The notes under the pieces were generated by a model. That model saw only the letters and a list, made by a program, of their open reading frames with translations. It was not told the DNA's origin and ran no database searches. A stretch of DNA of 64,000 nt from CAZEDU01 sp964511185 (lineage in GTDB: Bacteria; Myxococcota; Myxococcia; Myxococcales; Myxococcaceae): contig CAZEDU010000001.1 in NCBI GenBank assembly GCA_964511185.1, positions 62,001 through 126,000 on the forward strand, given 5' to 3'. This document shows, piece after piece, positions 8,478-17,956 of the stretch (the stretch's first letter is position 1; each line of letters starts with the position of its first letter). The position numbers and the translations under genes were made by a program.

Positions 8478-9509
8478 ATGCCCATGAGCATCGCGACGGA
8501 AGTGGCGCGGGAAGCGGCGCCCGGCGGCGACGACCTGCGCGCCGTGGAAGAGCTGGCCCAGGCGCGAAACAAAATCCTCGGACAGATTGAGAAGCGGGTG
8601 GTGGGTCAACGCGAGGTGGTCGATCACCTGCTGATCAGCCTCTTCTCGCGAGGCCACTGCCTGTTCGTCGGCGTGCCGGGCCTGGCCAAGACGCTGCTCA
8701 TCTCGACGCTCGCCGACGTCCTCAACCTCTCCTTCAACCGCATCCAATTCACGCCCGACCTGATGCCGTCCGACATCACGGGCACCGACATCCTCGAAGA
8801 GGACCGCTCGACTGGCCGGCGCGAGCTGCGCTTCATGCGCGGGCCGCTCTTCGCCAACATCGTGCTCGCCGACGAGGTGAACCGCACGCCGCCGAAGACC
8901 CAAGCGGCGCTCCTGCAGGCGATGCAGGAGTATCGCGTCACCGCCGGCGGCCGCACCTACCCGCTCGAGCTTCCCTTCCTCGTGTTCGCCACGCAGAACC
9001 CGATCGAGCAGGAAGGCACCTACCCCTTGCCCGAGGCGCAGCTCGACCGCTTCATGTTCCTGGTCGACGTGGGCTACCCGTCGGTCGAAGAAGAGGTCCA
9101 GATCGTCAAGACCACCACGGTCGGCAAGCAGCCTCCGCTCGAGAAGATCCTCTCGCCCGAGCAGATCCTCTCGCTGCAAGAGCTGGTGCGGCGCGTGCCG
9201 GTGCCCGACCACGTGGTGCGCTACGCGGTCGAGCTGGTCCGCCACACCCGCCCGAAGGAGCCGGGCGCGCTCGACTTCATCCAGAAGAACGTGACGTGGG
9301 GCGCCGGCCCGCGCGCGTCGCAGTACCTGGTCATCGCGGCGAAGGCGCGCGCCATTCTCTCCGGCCGCTTCGTCGCCACCGTCGACGACGTCGCCGCGCT
9401 CGCCCGGCCGGTGCTGCGCCACCGCGTGCTCCCCAACTTCCACGCCGAGAGCGAAGGGCTCACCTCGACGCGGCTGGTGGATCAGCTGGTGCAGGTGGTG
9501 CAGCGGTAG
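8478..9509 (+). CDS. MoxR family AAA+ ATPase
   Basis: A 343-residue protein. The start is ATG 8478 (MPMSIATEV) or ATG 8484; the long upstream extension of the frame is non-coding. Walker A is GVPGLAKT and Walker B IVLADEVNR, followed by PPKTQAALLQAMQE, the sensor segment FATQNPIEQEGTYPLPEAQLD and the lid. MoxR ATPases act as chaperone-like factors for metal insertion or envelope protein maturation, usually with von Willebrand A partners. The next two genes encode exactly such proteins (a DUF58 protein starting 7 bp after this stop, then a BatA-like protein), so this is the first gene of a three-gene operon. Confidence 0.92.
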   Translation: MPMSIATEVAREAAPGGDDLRAVEELAQARNKILGQIEKRVVGQREVVDHLLISLFSRGHCLFVGVPGLAKTLLISTLADVLNLSFNRIQFTPDLMPSDITGTDILEEDRSTGRRELRFMRGPLFANIVLADEVNRTPPKTQAALLQAMQEYRVTAGGRTYPLELPFLVFATQNPIEQEGTYPLPEAQLDRFMFLVDVGYPSVEEEVQIVKTTTVGKQPPLEKILSPEQILSLQELVRRVPVPDHVVRYAVELVRHTRPKEPGALDFIQKNVTWGAGPRASQYLVIAAKARAILSGRFVATVDDVAALARPVLRHRVLPNFHAESEGLTSTRLVDQLVQVVQR

Positions 9510-9515
9510 CCTCTC

Positions 9516-10396
<881 letters not shown>

Positions 10397-10400
<4 letters not shown>

Positions 10401-12490
10401 CCTTCGCGAGCCCTTGGATGTTGCTCGGCGCGCTCGCCGCGCTCATCCCGCTGCTCGTCCACCTGTTCGACCGCCGCCGGCCACGGCCGCACCCGTTCGG
10501 GGCGATCTCCTTCGTGCTCAAGAGCCAGCGGCGCACCGCCTCGCGGCTCAAGCTCAAGCGGCTCATCCTCTACCTGCTGCGCACCGCGGTGCTGCTCGCG
10601 CTGCCGATCGCGCTCGCCCGCCCCGAGCTGCGCAAGGAGGGCAGCGCCGCGCTCGCGGCGCACGGGCCCGCGGCCACCGCCATCGTGCTCGACGGCTCGC
10701 TGTCGATGCGCTGGTCCGACGGCACCAGCCTCTTCGAGCGCGCGAAGAACGAAGCGCGCGAGGCGCTCAAGGAGCTCACCGCGGAAGAGCCCGCGAGCTT
10801 CATGCTCTGCCACGACGGCGCGTCGCCGCCCGGCGCGCCGCACTTCAACCGCAGCGGGCTGCGCTCGCAGATCGACGACGCGCGGGTGACCTACGGCGGC
10901 GCCGACCTCATCCGCTGCCTCGAGCTCGCCGCGAAGGACCTGGAAGAGAGCCCGGTGCCGGGCAAGCGGCTGGTGCTCATCTCCGACCTGACGCAGGGCT
11001 CGCTCAGGCTGGAGCGGCCGCCGCCCACCCTCAACGGACCCAAGGGCGAGAAGGTCCGCCCCGAGGTGGTGCTGCGCGACGTCGGTGACGGGAAGGCGCT
11101 CGTCAACCACGCCATCGTCGACCTGAAGGTCGAGCCCGCCACCCAGGTGGGCCCGCGCGCGTTTCAGTTCACCATCACGGTGCGCAACCACTCCGGCGAA
11201 GCGGTCAAGGACCTGCAGGCTTCGCTGGTGATCAACGGCCAGCTCGTCGCCAAGGGCTTCATCGACCTTCCGCCGTTCGGCACCGCGCAGAAGTCGCTCG
11301 CGCACCGCTTCGACCAGGGCGGCACCGCGACGGGCGAGGTGGTGCTGCAAGCCGACGGGCTGACCGAAGACGACCGGCGCGCGTTCGCGGTCGCCGTCCC
11401 CAAGGAGCTCAAGGCGCTGGTAGTGAACGGCGCGCCCCACAGCGTGCGCTACCGCGACGAGGCGTTCTTCGTCGAGGCGGCGCTCAACGCCCCCGGCTCG
11501 CCCGTGCGGCAAGCGCTGCGCGACGTCGACTCTGGCTACAAGGAGGACTTCGCGCAGTACGACCTGGTGATGTTGCTCAACACGCCCGTGCCGCCCGCGG
11601 ACGTGGCGGCGCGGCTCCAGGCGTTCGTCGAGAGAGGCGGCGGCCTCTTCCTGTCGATGGGCGACAACGTCGAGCCCGACGCGTACAACCTGGCGCTCGG
11701 CGGGGTGCTGCCGCGCCGCTTGCGGCTCACGAAGACCGCGGTCAACCCAGACGAGCCCGACGTCGCCGCCAAGTCGCAGAAGCTGAGCCAGGTCTCGCAG
11801 GAGCACCCGGTGTTCTCGCTCTTCACCGGCCGCGCGCGCGAAGGGCTCTTCAGCTCGCGCTTCTACCGCTACATGCTGCTCGAGGCCGACGCGCCCGCCG
11901 AGAAGCAGCGCTCCCAGGTGCTCGCGACGTTCGAGGACGGCGCGCCGGCGCTGGCGGTCGCGCGCCGCGGCAAAGGGCGCGTGCTGCTCTTCACTTCGAC
12001 GGTCGACCGCGACTGGGCCGACTTCGCCATTCGCACCAGCTTCCTGCCTTTGATGCAGCGCTTCTCCGCGTACCTGTGCGGCGCGCTGGAGGAGCGCGAG
12101 GAGCTGAAGGCCCGCGTCGGCCAGGTCCTCACGTTCCCGCTCGACACCACCACGGTCGCGCGGAAGGTCCGTACGCCGAGCGGCGAAGAGCTCAAGGTCG
12201 CTGTCGCCGAGGGCGGTCAAGGCTCGGTCGGCCCGCTGCACGAGCCCGGTCCATACACGGTGCTGGGCGCGGATGATCAGCCCGCGCCGCCGCACGGAAT
12301 CTCGGTGGTGCTCGACCCAGCCGAGAGCGACCTGTCGCGGCACAAGCCCGAAGCGCTCACCCACTACTTCGGGGAAGAGACCTTGAAGACTGCGTCAGGC
12401 GGGACGGATCAACGCACGCCGTTCTGGACCTGGCTCATCGTGCTGGCGGCGGTGGCGTTCTTCTTCGAAGGCGTGCTGCTCAAGTCCTAA
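10397..12490 (+). CDS. BatA-type membrane protein with vWA and glutamine-amidotransferase-like regions
   Basis: A 697-residue protein from a GTG at 10397 that overlaps the DUF58 stop. The N-terminus is the BatA/aerotolerance-type module: a membrane segment around PWMLLGALAALIPLLVHLF, a basic loop, and a second helix LILYLLRTAVLLALPIALA. A vWA-like domain follows with VLDGSLSM (MIDAS). A CARDB-like beta region comes next (~residues 225-340), then a class I glutamine-amidotransferase-like fold (YDLVMLLNTP...FVERGGGLFLSMGD). The single C-terminal helix is WTWLIVLAAVAFFFEGVLL. Together with MoxR and DUF58 it forms a membrane-associated MoxR system of unknown substrate. Confidence 0.88.
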
Positions 12491-12697
12491 GAGCGTCTGC
12501 CTCGAGGAGGTGTCCACCGCCCGAAGACGCTGTCAACCGCGTACGAGCGCGGCGACCTACCGGTTCCCCACCTCCACGCCCATAACCCACTGATCCGACG
12601 GTGGCACCGACACGGCGCGCGGGTTGCTAACTCCCAGGGGCCTTCTGCTCGGGCAAGCCTTTGCCAGGGGCCGACTTGAACTCCTGAGGAGCGTGAC

Positions 12698-14191
12698 GTG
12701 CCAGGCAAGACACTCCACCGACGCGAGCTCATCCGAGCGTTTGGCTACGCGGGCCTCGTCGCCGCGACGTTGATCCGCCACCGAAGGGCGCTCGCGCAGG
12801 GCCACGAGACCTCGATTCGCCGCCTCATCCTCTTCTACACGCCGGGCGGGTTCTTTCCCGGTGGGTGGCGCAGCAACGTGCCCGCCGGCGGCGCGCTGCC
12901 CATCGCGCAGACCCAGTTCGGGGCGGTCATCGATGGCGCGCGGCAGAGCATTCTCGACCCGCTCGACGAGGCGAAGTACCAGGCCCTCAAGCAAGACCTG
13001 CTGGTGCTCGACGGCATCGACATGCGCGCGGTGACCAACAACACCGGGGCGGGCGTCGATCAGCACCACAACGGCATCAAGGCGGCGCTGCGCGGGCGGC
13101 CGATCTCGACGAATGATCCAGGCCCGTTTCCCGGCTGGAGCCTCGACCGCATCATCGGGAGCAACCTCTTCAACGACAAGCCGCGGCCGCTCATGCTCAA
13201 GTCGCCGAACCTGAACGTGCTGCTCGGTGACTTCGGGCATCAGCGCGGAATTCGCGAGGCGTCCGAAGGCGGGACCTCGCTCGAGGTCTCGAACCTGCCC
13301 GCGCTCTGGGACTCGGTCTTTCAGGGCTTCACGCCTTCCGGCGCGCCCACCGGTCCGACCGGGCCGTCGCCTCAGCTCGTCGACCGGTACGAGCGGCAGA
13401 AGCGCTTCGCGGCCTTGACCAACGCCGAGATCAGCGGGCTCAAGCGGCGACTCGGGAAGGAAGAGCAGATCGCGCTCGACCGGCACCTGGAGGCGATGAA
13501 CGAGCTGACCACGCAGATCGCCAACGACTACCAGGCCGCCAGCCAGCCCAGCTCGGCGCCGGCGGGCGCGCAAGGGCAGGTCCCCGCCAAGCCGGCCTCG
13601 GTCGATGGCCGCACGGCCCTGGCGGCGATGAACGCGACCGCGGCGAAGGTGGTCGCGAACGCGATGGCGTTCGACCGGATTCGGGTCGCGACGTTTCACC
13701 TCTTCGGACACAACAACAGCGAGTCGCGTTGGTACCCAGGCGCGAACGGCGCGTACCACGAAGGCGTTTGCCACGGCGGGCACAACGGAGACCGGCTCGT
13801 CCCCGCGGCGCTCAACGCGAGCAAGACGCTGGTCCGCATGTTCCTGGACGTGATGCTGGCGCTCAAAGAGATTCCAGAGGGCGACGGCACGCTGCTCGAC
13901 ACCACCGCGGTCGCGACCTTCACCGACATGTCGAATGGAGATCACGTCATCAACGTGCCCGCGCTGTTCATGATCGGCGGCGGCGGCGGCCGCACCGCTT
14001 CCGGGGCGCGCTACTTCAACACCGGCCGCTGCCTGAAGTACGCGCCGCGCGGGCACAACGACTACTTGGTCTCGCTCGCCCACGCGATGGGCGTCACCGA
14101 GTACAAAGACGCGGCGGGCAACCGCAAGCCGCTGACCCAAATCGGATCAGCGCAGTGGAACCAGGGACCGCTCAGCGGCCTGACGACGTAG
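12698..14191 (+). CDS. DUF1552 domain protein, Tat-type signal, copy 1
   Basis: A 497-residue protein from a GTG at 12698 preceded by GAGGAG (12686-12691). The N-terminus carries a Tat-like signal (HRRELIRAFGYAGLVAATLI). The remainder matches the DUF1552 family throughout: RRLILFYTPGGFFPGGWRSN-type start, LLVLDGIDMRAV, LKRRLGKEEQIALDRHLEAM, ATFHLFGHNNSESRWYPG and YLVSLAHAMGV near the end. DUF1552 proteins are exported, of unknown role, and are usually encoded next to a DUF1592-type cytochrome-like protein. Here that partner is missing, whereas copy 2 at 26.5 kb has it. The two copies are similar along their whole length. Confidence 0.88.
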   Translation: MPGKTLHRRELIRAFGYAGLVAATLIRHRRALAQGHETSIRRLILFYTPGGFFPGGWRSNVPAGGALPIAQTQFGAVIDGARQSILDPLDEAKYQALKQDLLVLDGIDMRAVTNNTGAGVDQHHNGIKAALRGRPISTNDPGPFPGWSLDRIIGSNLFNDKPRPLMLKSPNLNVLLGDFGHQRGIREASEGGTSLEVSNLPALWDSVFQGFTPSGAPTGPTGPSPQLVDRYERQKRFAALTNAEISGLKRRLGKEEQIALDRHLEAMNELTTQIANDYQAASQPSSAPAGAQGQVPAKPASVDGRTALAAMNATAAKVVANAMAFDRIRVATFHLFGHNNSESRWYPGANGAYHEGVCHGGHNGDRLVPAALNASKTLVRMFLDVMLALKEIPEGDGTLLDTTAVATFTDMSNGDHVINVPALFMIGGGGGRTASGARYFNTGRCLKYAPRGHNDYLVSLAHAMGVTEYKDAAGNRKPLTQIGSAQWNQGPLSGLTT

Positions 14192-14268
14192 ACGTCGCCG
14201 CGCCACCTGGTCATCCGCTTGCTCCGACGTGCGCCAGTACCTAGCTCACGGGGTGAACGGGAGGCCTC

Positions 14269-15117
14269 ATGAGCACGCATCTGACGCGGGACGGTACGGA
14301 GATCTTTTTCAAGGACTGGGGCGACGGGCAGCCAATGGTCTTTTCGCACGGCTGGCCGCTGAGCTCGGATGCGTGGGACGCGCAGATGCTCTTCTTCGGA
14401 GAGCACGGCTTCCGCGTCGTCGCGCACGACCGGCGCGGCCACGGGCGGTCGAGCCAGCCGTGGGACGGCAATGACATGGACACCTACGCCGATGATCTCG
14501 CCGAGCTCATCGAGGCGCTCGACCTCCGCGACGTCATCTTGGTCGGCCACTCCACGGGCGGAGGAGAGGTGACACGGTACGTCGGCCGCCACGGCACCGA
14601 TCGCCTTGCCAAGGTCGTGCTGCTGGGAGCCGTACCGCCGCTGCTGCTCAAGACCGCCTCCAACCCCGACGGCCTGCCCATCGAGGCGTTTGATCAACTT
14701 CGTGCCGCGCTGGCGAAAGACCGGTCGAAGTTCTTCAGGGAGTTCGCGGTGCCGTTCTTCGGCCTCAACCGAGAGGGCGCGACGGCTTCGCAAGGCGCCG
14801 TCGACTCCTTCTGGCTCCAAGCCATGCGAGGCGGCATCAAAGGCGAAATCGATTGCATCAAGCAGTTCTCAGAGACCGACTTCACCGACGACCTGAAGAA
14901 GCTCGACGTGCCAACGCTGATCGCGCACGGCGACGACGATCAGATTGTTCCCATCGGCGTGACGGCGCTGCGCTCGGCCAAGCTGGTGCCCAACGCCACC
15001 TTGAAAATCTACGAAGGCGGCGCGCACGGCATCGCGACCATCGACCCGGACAGGTTCAACGCCGACCTGCTCGAGTTCGCCCGCTCGGGAGCCGAAGCGC
15101 AACCCGCGATGCACTGA
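14269..15117 (+). CDS. Alpha/beta hydrolase (non-heme chloroperoxidase/arylesterase type)
   Basis: A 282-residue protein from an ATG at 14269 with the full catalytic set of the bacterial perhydrolase/esterase group: oxyanion segment FSHGWPLSSDAW, nucleophile elbow GHSTGGGE, acid HGDDDQIVP and base GGAHG. DRRGHGRSSQPW is diagnostic of the cofactor-free chloroperoxidase-like subgroup. There is no signal peptide, so it is cytoplasmic. It probably hydrolyses small esters or lactones; halogenation in this family is a side activity of peracid formation. It is not obviously linked to its neighbours. Confidence 0.9.
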   Translation: MSTHLTRDGTEIFFKDWGDGQPMVFSHGWPLSSDAWDAQMLFFGEHGFRVVAHDRRGHGRSSQPWDGNDMDTYADDLAELIEALDLRDVILVGHSTGGGEVTRYVGRHGTDRLAKVVLLGAVPPLLLKTASNPDGLPIEAFDQLRAALAKDRSKFFREFAVPFFGLNREGATASQGAVDSFWLQAMRGGIKGEIDCIKQFSETDFTDDLKKLDVPTLIAHGDDDQIVPIGVTALRSAKLVPNATLKIYEGGAHGIATIDPDRFNADLLEFARSGAEAQPAMH

Positions 15118-15126
15118 GGCGGGAAG

Positions 15127-15306
15127 TTAGACCCGGCGTCGGCGCAGCACTCGAAAGGCGAGCGCGACCCCGACTGCGGCGAGCGACACCTCGAGCGCGT
15201 GCGACCAAAACCCGGGCCGTGGACCTCCGCCGTTGAAGAGCGGCACGCCGACGCAGACCGCGAGATAGCAGCCGAGCGGCACCAGCAGCGAAGGTCTACG
15301 CGCCAC
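15127..15306 (-). CDS. Small two-helix membrane protein of the exosortase operon
   Basis: 59 residues, using the GTG at 15306, which overlaps the exosortase stop by 11 bases. Two hydrophobic helices (around LLVPLGCYLAVCVGVPLF and LEVSLAAVGVALAFRVL) end in a basic tail RRRRV. The frame extends upstream to 15396, but that part is inside the exosortase coding region and gives an implausible N-terminus. Its position as the third, translationally overlapping gene suggests an accessory subunit of the exosortase; the function is unknown. Confidence 0.6.
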   Translation of the reverse strand: MARRPSLLVPLGCYLAVCVGVPLFNGGGPRPGFWSHALEVSLAAVGVALAFRVLRRRRV

Positions 15307-15817
15307 TGCGTGCCCCCGCCACCACTCGGTGGGCGAACAGAAACATCGCGAAGAGGCAGGCGCAGTACACAGCGCCCCCGAGCAGCCGGTGCTCACTCTC
15401 CGCCGACAGCCACAACGCGCGCCCGCGCAGCGCGAGCGCGATGGAGATTCGCGCGGTGTTGGTCAACAGCGTCGCTCCGTACGAGACGACGAGTGAGCCG
15501 GCCAACAACAGCGCTTTCTGCGCGGCTCCGCTCGTCATGCGGTGAAGCCCCAGACAACCAGATAGAAACGCGGCGATGAGAAAGTTCACCCCGGCGCACG
15601 AAGGGGCGATGAGGAACGAGCGCTCAACGCTCAGAAAGCCCGCCCCCGCTTCAGCGACGAAACGCACGCCGGTCACGAGCTCGACCAGCGCGGCGGTCGG
15701 CGCCAGCACCCACCGAAGCGCGTCGGGCGACGCCGCGCTGTAGTGGCGCTTGAGCAGGTACGCCACCGACAGCGCAGCGCCAACGAAGAGCGCGTCGTGC
15801 AACCAATCGCGGCGCAT
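15296..15817 (-). CDS. xrtK: Exosortase (exosortase K-like) membrane transpeptidase
   Basis: A 173-residue polytopic membrane protein from an ATG at 15817, five bases after the stop of the VIT-vWA gene. It carries the exosortase/archaeosortase catalytic set: Cys74 in APSCAGVNFLIAAF, Arg123 in NTARISIAL and His143 in SEHRLLGG, each at the edge of a predicted helix. The short length fits the XrtK-type subfamily, known as a dedicated one-target exosortase encoded beside its substrate. Exosortases cleave and transfer proteins with a C-terminal motif-helix-basic tail. The gene directly upstream encodes a protein with such a tail, the likely substrate. The K subtype is my assignment from length and context. 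Confidence 0.75.
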   Translation of the reverse strand: MRRDWLHDALFVGAALSVAYLLKRHYSAASPDALRWVLAPTAALVELVTGVRFVAEAGAGFLSVERSFLIAPSCAGVNFLIAAFLSGCLGLHRMTSGAAQKALLLAGSLVVSYGATLLTNTARISIALALRGRALWLSAESEHRLLGGAVYCACLFAMFLFAHRVVAGARSGA

Positions 15818-15820
15818 CGC

Positions 15821-17788
15821 TCAAAGCTCCGGGAGGATGCGCCGGCGAACCGCGAAGAGCATGAACACCGCCGCGACCAGCACCCACAGCAGCTCGGGCT
15901 CGTCTCCGACCTGCAGTCCGCCTCCGACCGCCGAATGGCTGACGCCTTCCGGAAGCGGGAGCGGCTGCTTCACGTCGACGGCTTGTCCGTTGGTGCGCCG
16001 CACTTCGTGCACCGCGACGAAGGACGTGAACGGGGTGAGCAGGTTGTAGCGAAGGCCGAGCTCGGTCACTTCTTGCCTCACGGCGTCGGCTGGCGCGGTC
16101 CCGAAGTCGGACAGGTGGGCGATGCGCGAGCGCGCCCACAAGTAGCGAAGCCCTTCGTTCATGCCTCGAGGCGCGCGACCCAGGTCGAAGGTCGCTTGAA
16201 ACGGTCCCTCGCCCGACTGGCCGGCGAGCTGAACTTTGCCGGTCCTTCTGCCCTTCCATTTCCCATGAATCACGACCGGCCGGTCGGCGAGCACGTCGGG
16301 AATCGAGCGCGGCTCGACGTCGACCAGCTCGACCCCTTCCGCGCGCACCCTCACGTCGGTGAGCACGGGAGCGCGGACGTACTCGGCGAAGCGCTGCGCC
16401 TCCCTCGCTGCGACGGAGGGGGCGGTCACCACGAACGCTTCTCCCAAGCCTGCCTTCGCCAGCCCGTCGACCAGGTACCGGTTCACCGAGCTGCCGATGC
16501 CGAACGAGTACACGTTGGCGTCGCCGAGGTTTTCGCGAACGTATGCGAACATCTCTTTCTCGGCGCCGATGTAGCCGTCGGTCACGACCACGAAGTTTCG
16601 CGACATGCCGCTCGCCGCCGCCAGCGACAGCGCCCGGCGCAGCGCGGGCAAGAGCTCGGTCCCGCCGCCGCCGGACTGCTGATCCACCAGCGCCAGGGCC
16701 CGCGACACATTCTCGGGCGTCGCGGGCAACGACTCTTTCGACAAAAGCTCGGAGAAGCCCGAGAAGAGCAGCACGTTGAAGCGATCTTGCGGGCGCAAGT
16801 CGGCGAGGAGCTGCGCCATCACCCGCTTCGCGGTCTCGAGAGGAAAGCCGCGCATCGAGCCTGACACGTCGACGATGAACACGTACTCCCGCGCCGGGAT
16901 CTGCTCGCGCCGAACCCGCGCGGGCGGCTGCACCATCAAGAGGAAGAAATTTTCGTCGCGGCCTTCGCTGACGATGAGCCCGGATTGAATCTCTTTGCCC
17001 TTCAGCCGATAGCGCAGAATGAAGTCGCGATTACCGCCCTGCTTCTCGGATGGGTCGAGCTGCACCTCGGCGAGCGAAGGGCTCTTCCAGCGCACGTTCA
17101 CCAAGTGCGAAGGGCTGCCCAGCTCCTGCAGCGGTATGCCGGTCGAGATGTGGCCCGAGAGCGTGAAGCCGTAGCTCGGCGCCTTCCCTTCGGTGGTGTA
17201 CGGGCTCTGAATGAATCGGTCGTGCTCGCTCCCGCGGGTGTTCGAGTACCGCGGCCCGACCACCGTCGGCGCGACCCATTCGTACGTGCCGTCGGTGGGC
17301 ACGATGAGCTCGGTGTACCGAAGCTCGACCTCGATGCGGTCGCCAGGCAAGACATTGGCGACGTTCATTCGAAAGACGTTGGGGCGGTCTTGCTCGAGCA
17401 GTGAAGCGCTCTTTCCTTCGCGCTTTGCCTGCTCGAAGACCTGTCGCGCCTGTTCGCGTTCTTTGATCCGCGCCTCGATGACTCGGTCGCCGACTCGCAT
17501 CGTCATGCCGTGAACCGCCGCGCGCGTCGACGCGGGGAAGACATATTCCGCGTTGATCGGCTCGGTGCCGCGGTTCTGGTACGTCTGGATCACCTTGACG
17601 TTGGCGATGACCCCGGACACCTCGAAGTGAATTCGATTCTCCTCGAGCGGCAGTCGCTCGACGCTCGAGTCGCCGCCTTCCACCACGAAGTACGGCGACA
17701 GCGTCTTCGTTGCCTCGGCGGGCGTCGCACCACTCGCCGACGCCACCAGCAAACTGCCCAGCATCCACGCCAACGGGACTGACCGCAT
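15821..17788 (-). CDS. VIT and von Willebrand A domain surface protein, putative exosortase target
   Basis: A 655-residue protein from an ATG at 17788 with a signal peptide (MRSVPLAWMLGSLLVASASG). A VIT domain spans ~residues 40-170 (IQTYQNRGTEPINAEYVFP is typical). A vWA domain begins near YVFIVDVSGSMRGFPLE, with MIDAS motif DVSGS, and continues to ~residue 480. The C-terminus has sorting-signal form: LPLPEGVSHSAVGGG, then DEPELLW leading into the helix VLVAAVFMLFAV and the basic end RRRILPEL. The exosortase gene follows 3 bp later, so this is the probable cognate substrate. VIT-vWA proteins of this type are recurrent sortase or exosortase substrates; their cellular role is unknown. Confidence 0.85.
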   Translation of the reverse strand: MRSVPLAWMLGSLLVASASGATPAEATKTLSPYFVVEGGDSSVERLPLEENRIHFEVSGVIANVKVIQTYQNRGTEPINAEYVFPASTRAAVHGMTMRVGDRVIEARIKEREQARQVFEQAKREGKSASLLEQDRPNVFRMNVANVLPGDRIEVELRYTELIVPTDGTYEWVAPTVVGPRYSNTRGSEHDRFIQSPYTTEGKAPSYGFTLSGHISTGIPLQELGSPSHLVNVRWKSPSLAEVQLDPSEKQGGNRDFILRYRLKGKEIQSGLIVSEGRDENFFLLMVQPPARVRREQIPAREYVFIVDVSGSMRGFPLETAKRVMAQLLADLRPQDRFNVLLFSGFSELLSKESLPATPENVSRALALVDQQSGGGGTELLPALRRALSLAAASGMSRNFVVVTDGYIGAEKEMFAYVRENLGDANVYSFGIGSSVNRYLVDGLAKAGLGEAFVVTAPSVAAREAQRFAEYVRAPVLTDVRVRAEGVELVDVEPRSIPDVLADRPVVIHGKWKGRRTGKVQLAGQSGEGPFQATFDLGRAPRGMNEGLRYLWARSRIAHLSDFGTAPADAVRQEVTELGLRYNLLTPFTSFVAVHEVRRTNGQAVDVKQPLPLPEGVSHSAVGGGLQVGDEPELLWVLVAAVFMLFAVRRRILPEL

Positions 17789-17941
17789 CCGTGCGCCTCC
17801 TCGTGTATGCCGCGAGGCACTGCAAGGGAGTCGCCAGCGGAGAAATCGAAAGGTTCAGCCAGCTTCGCATCGGCCGCGGCGGCCGAGCCGCAGGTGGACG
17901 CGGTTGGGCGGGCTCGGTCGCGGATCAGCAGACACAACACC

Positions 17942-17954
17942 GGGGACAGTCCCC
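17942..17954. repeat. GGGGACAGTCCCC palindrome, locus 3
   Basis: One perfect copy starts 2 bp beyond the stop codon (17957-17959) of the minus-strand radical SAM gene. A degenerate second copy (GGGGCAGTGACG read on the minus strand) overlaps that gene's last codons. Confidence 0.8.
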
Positions 17955-17956
17955 AT

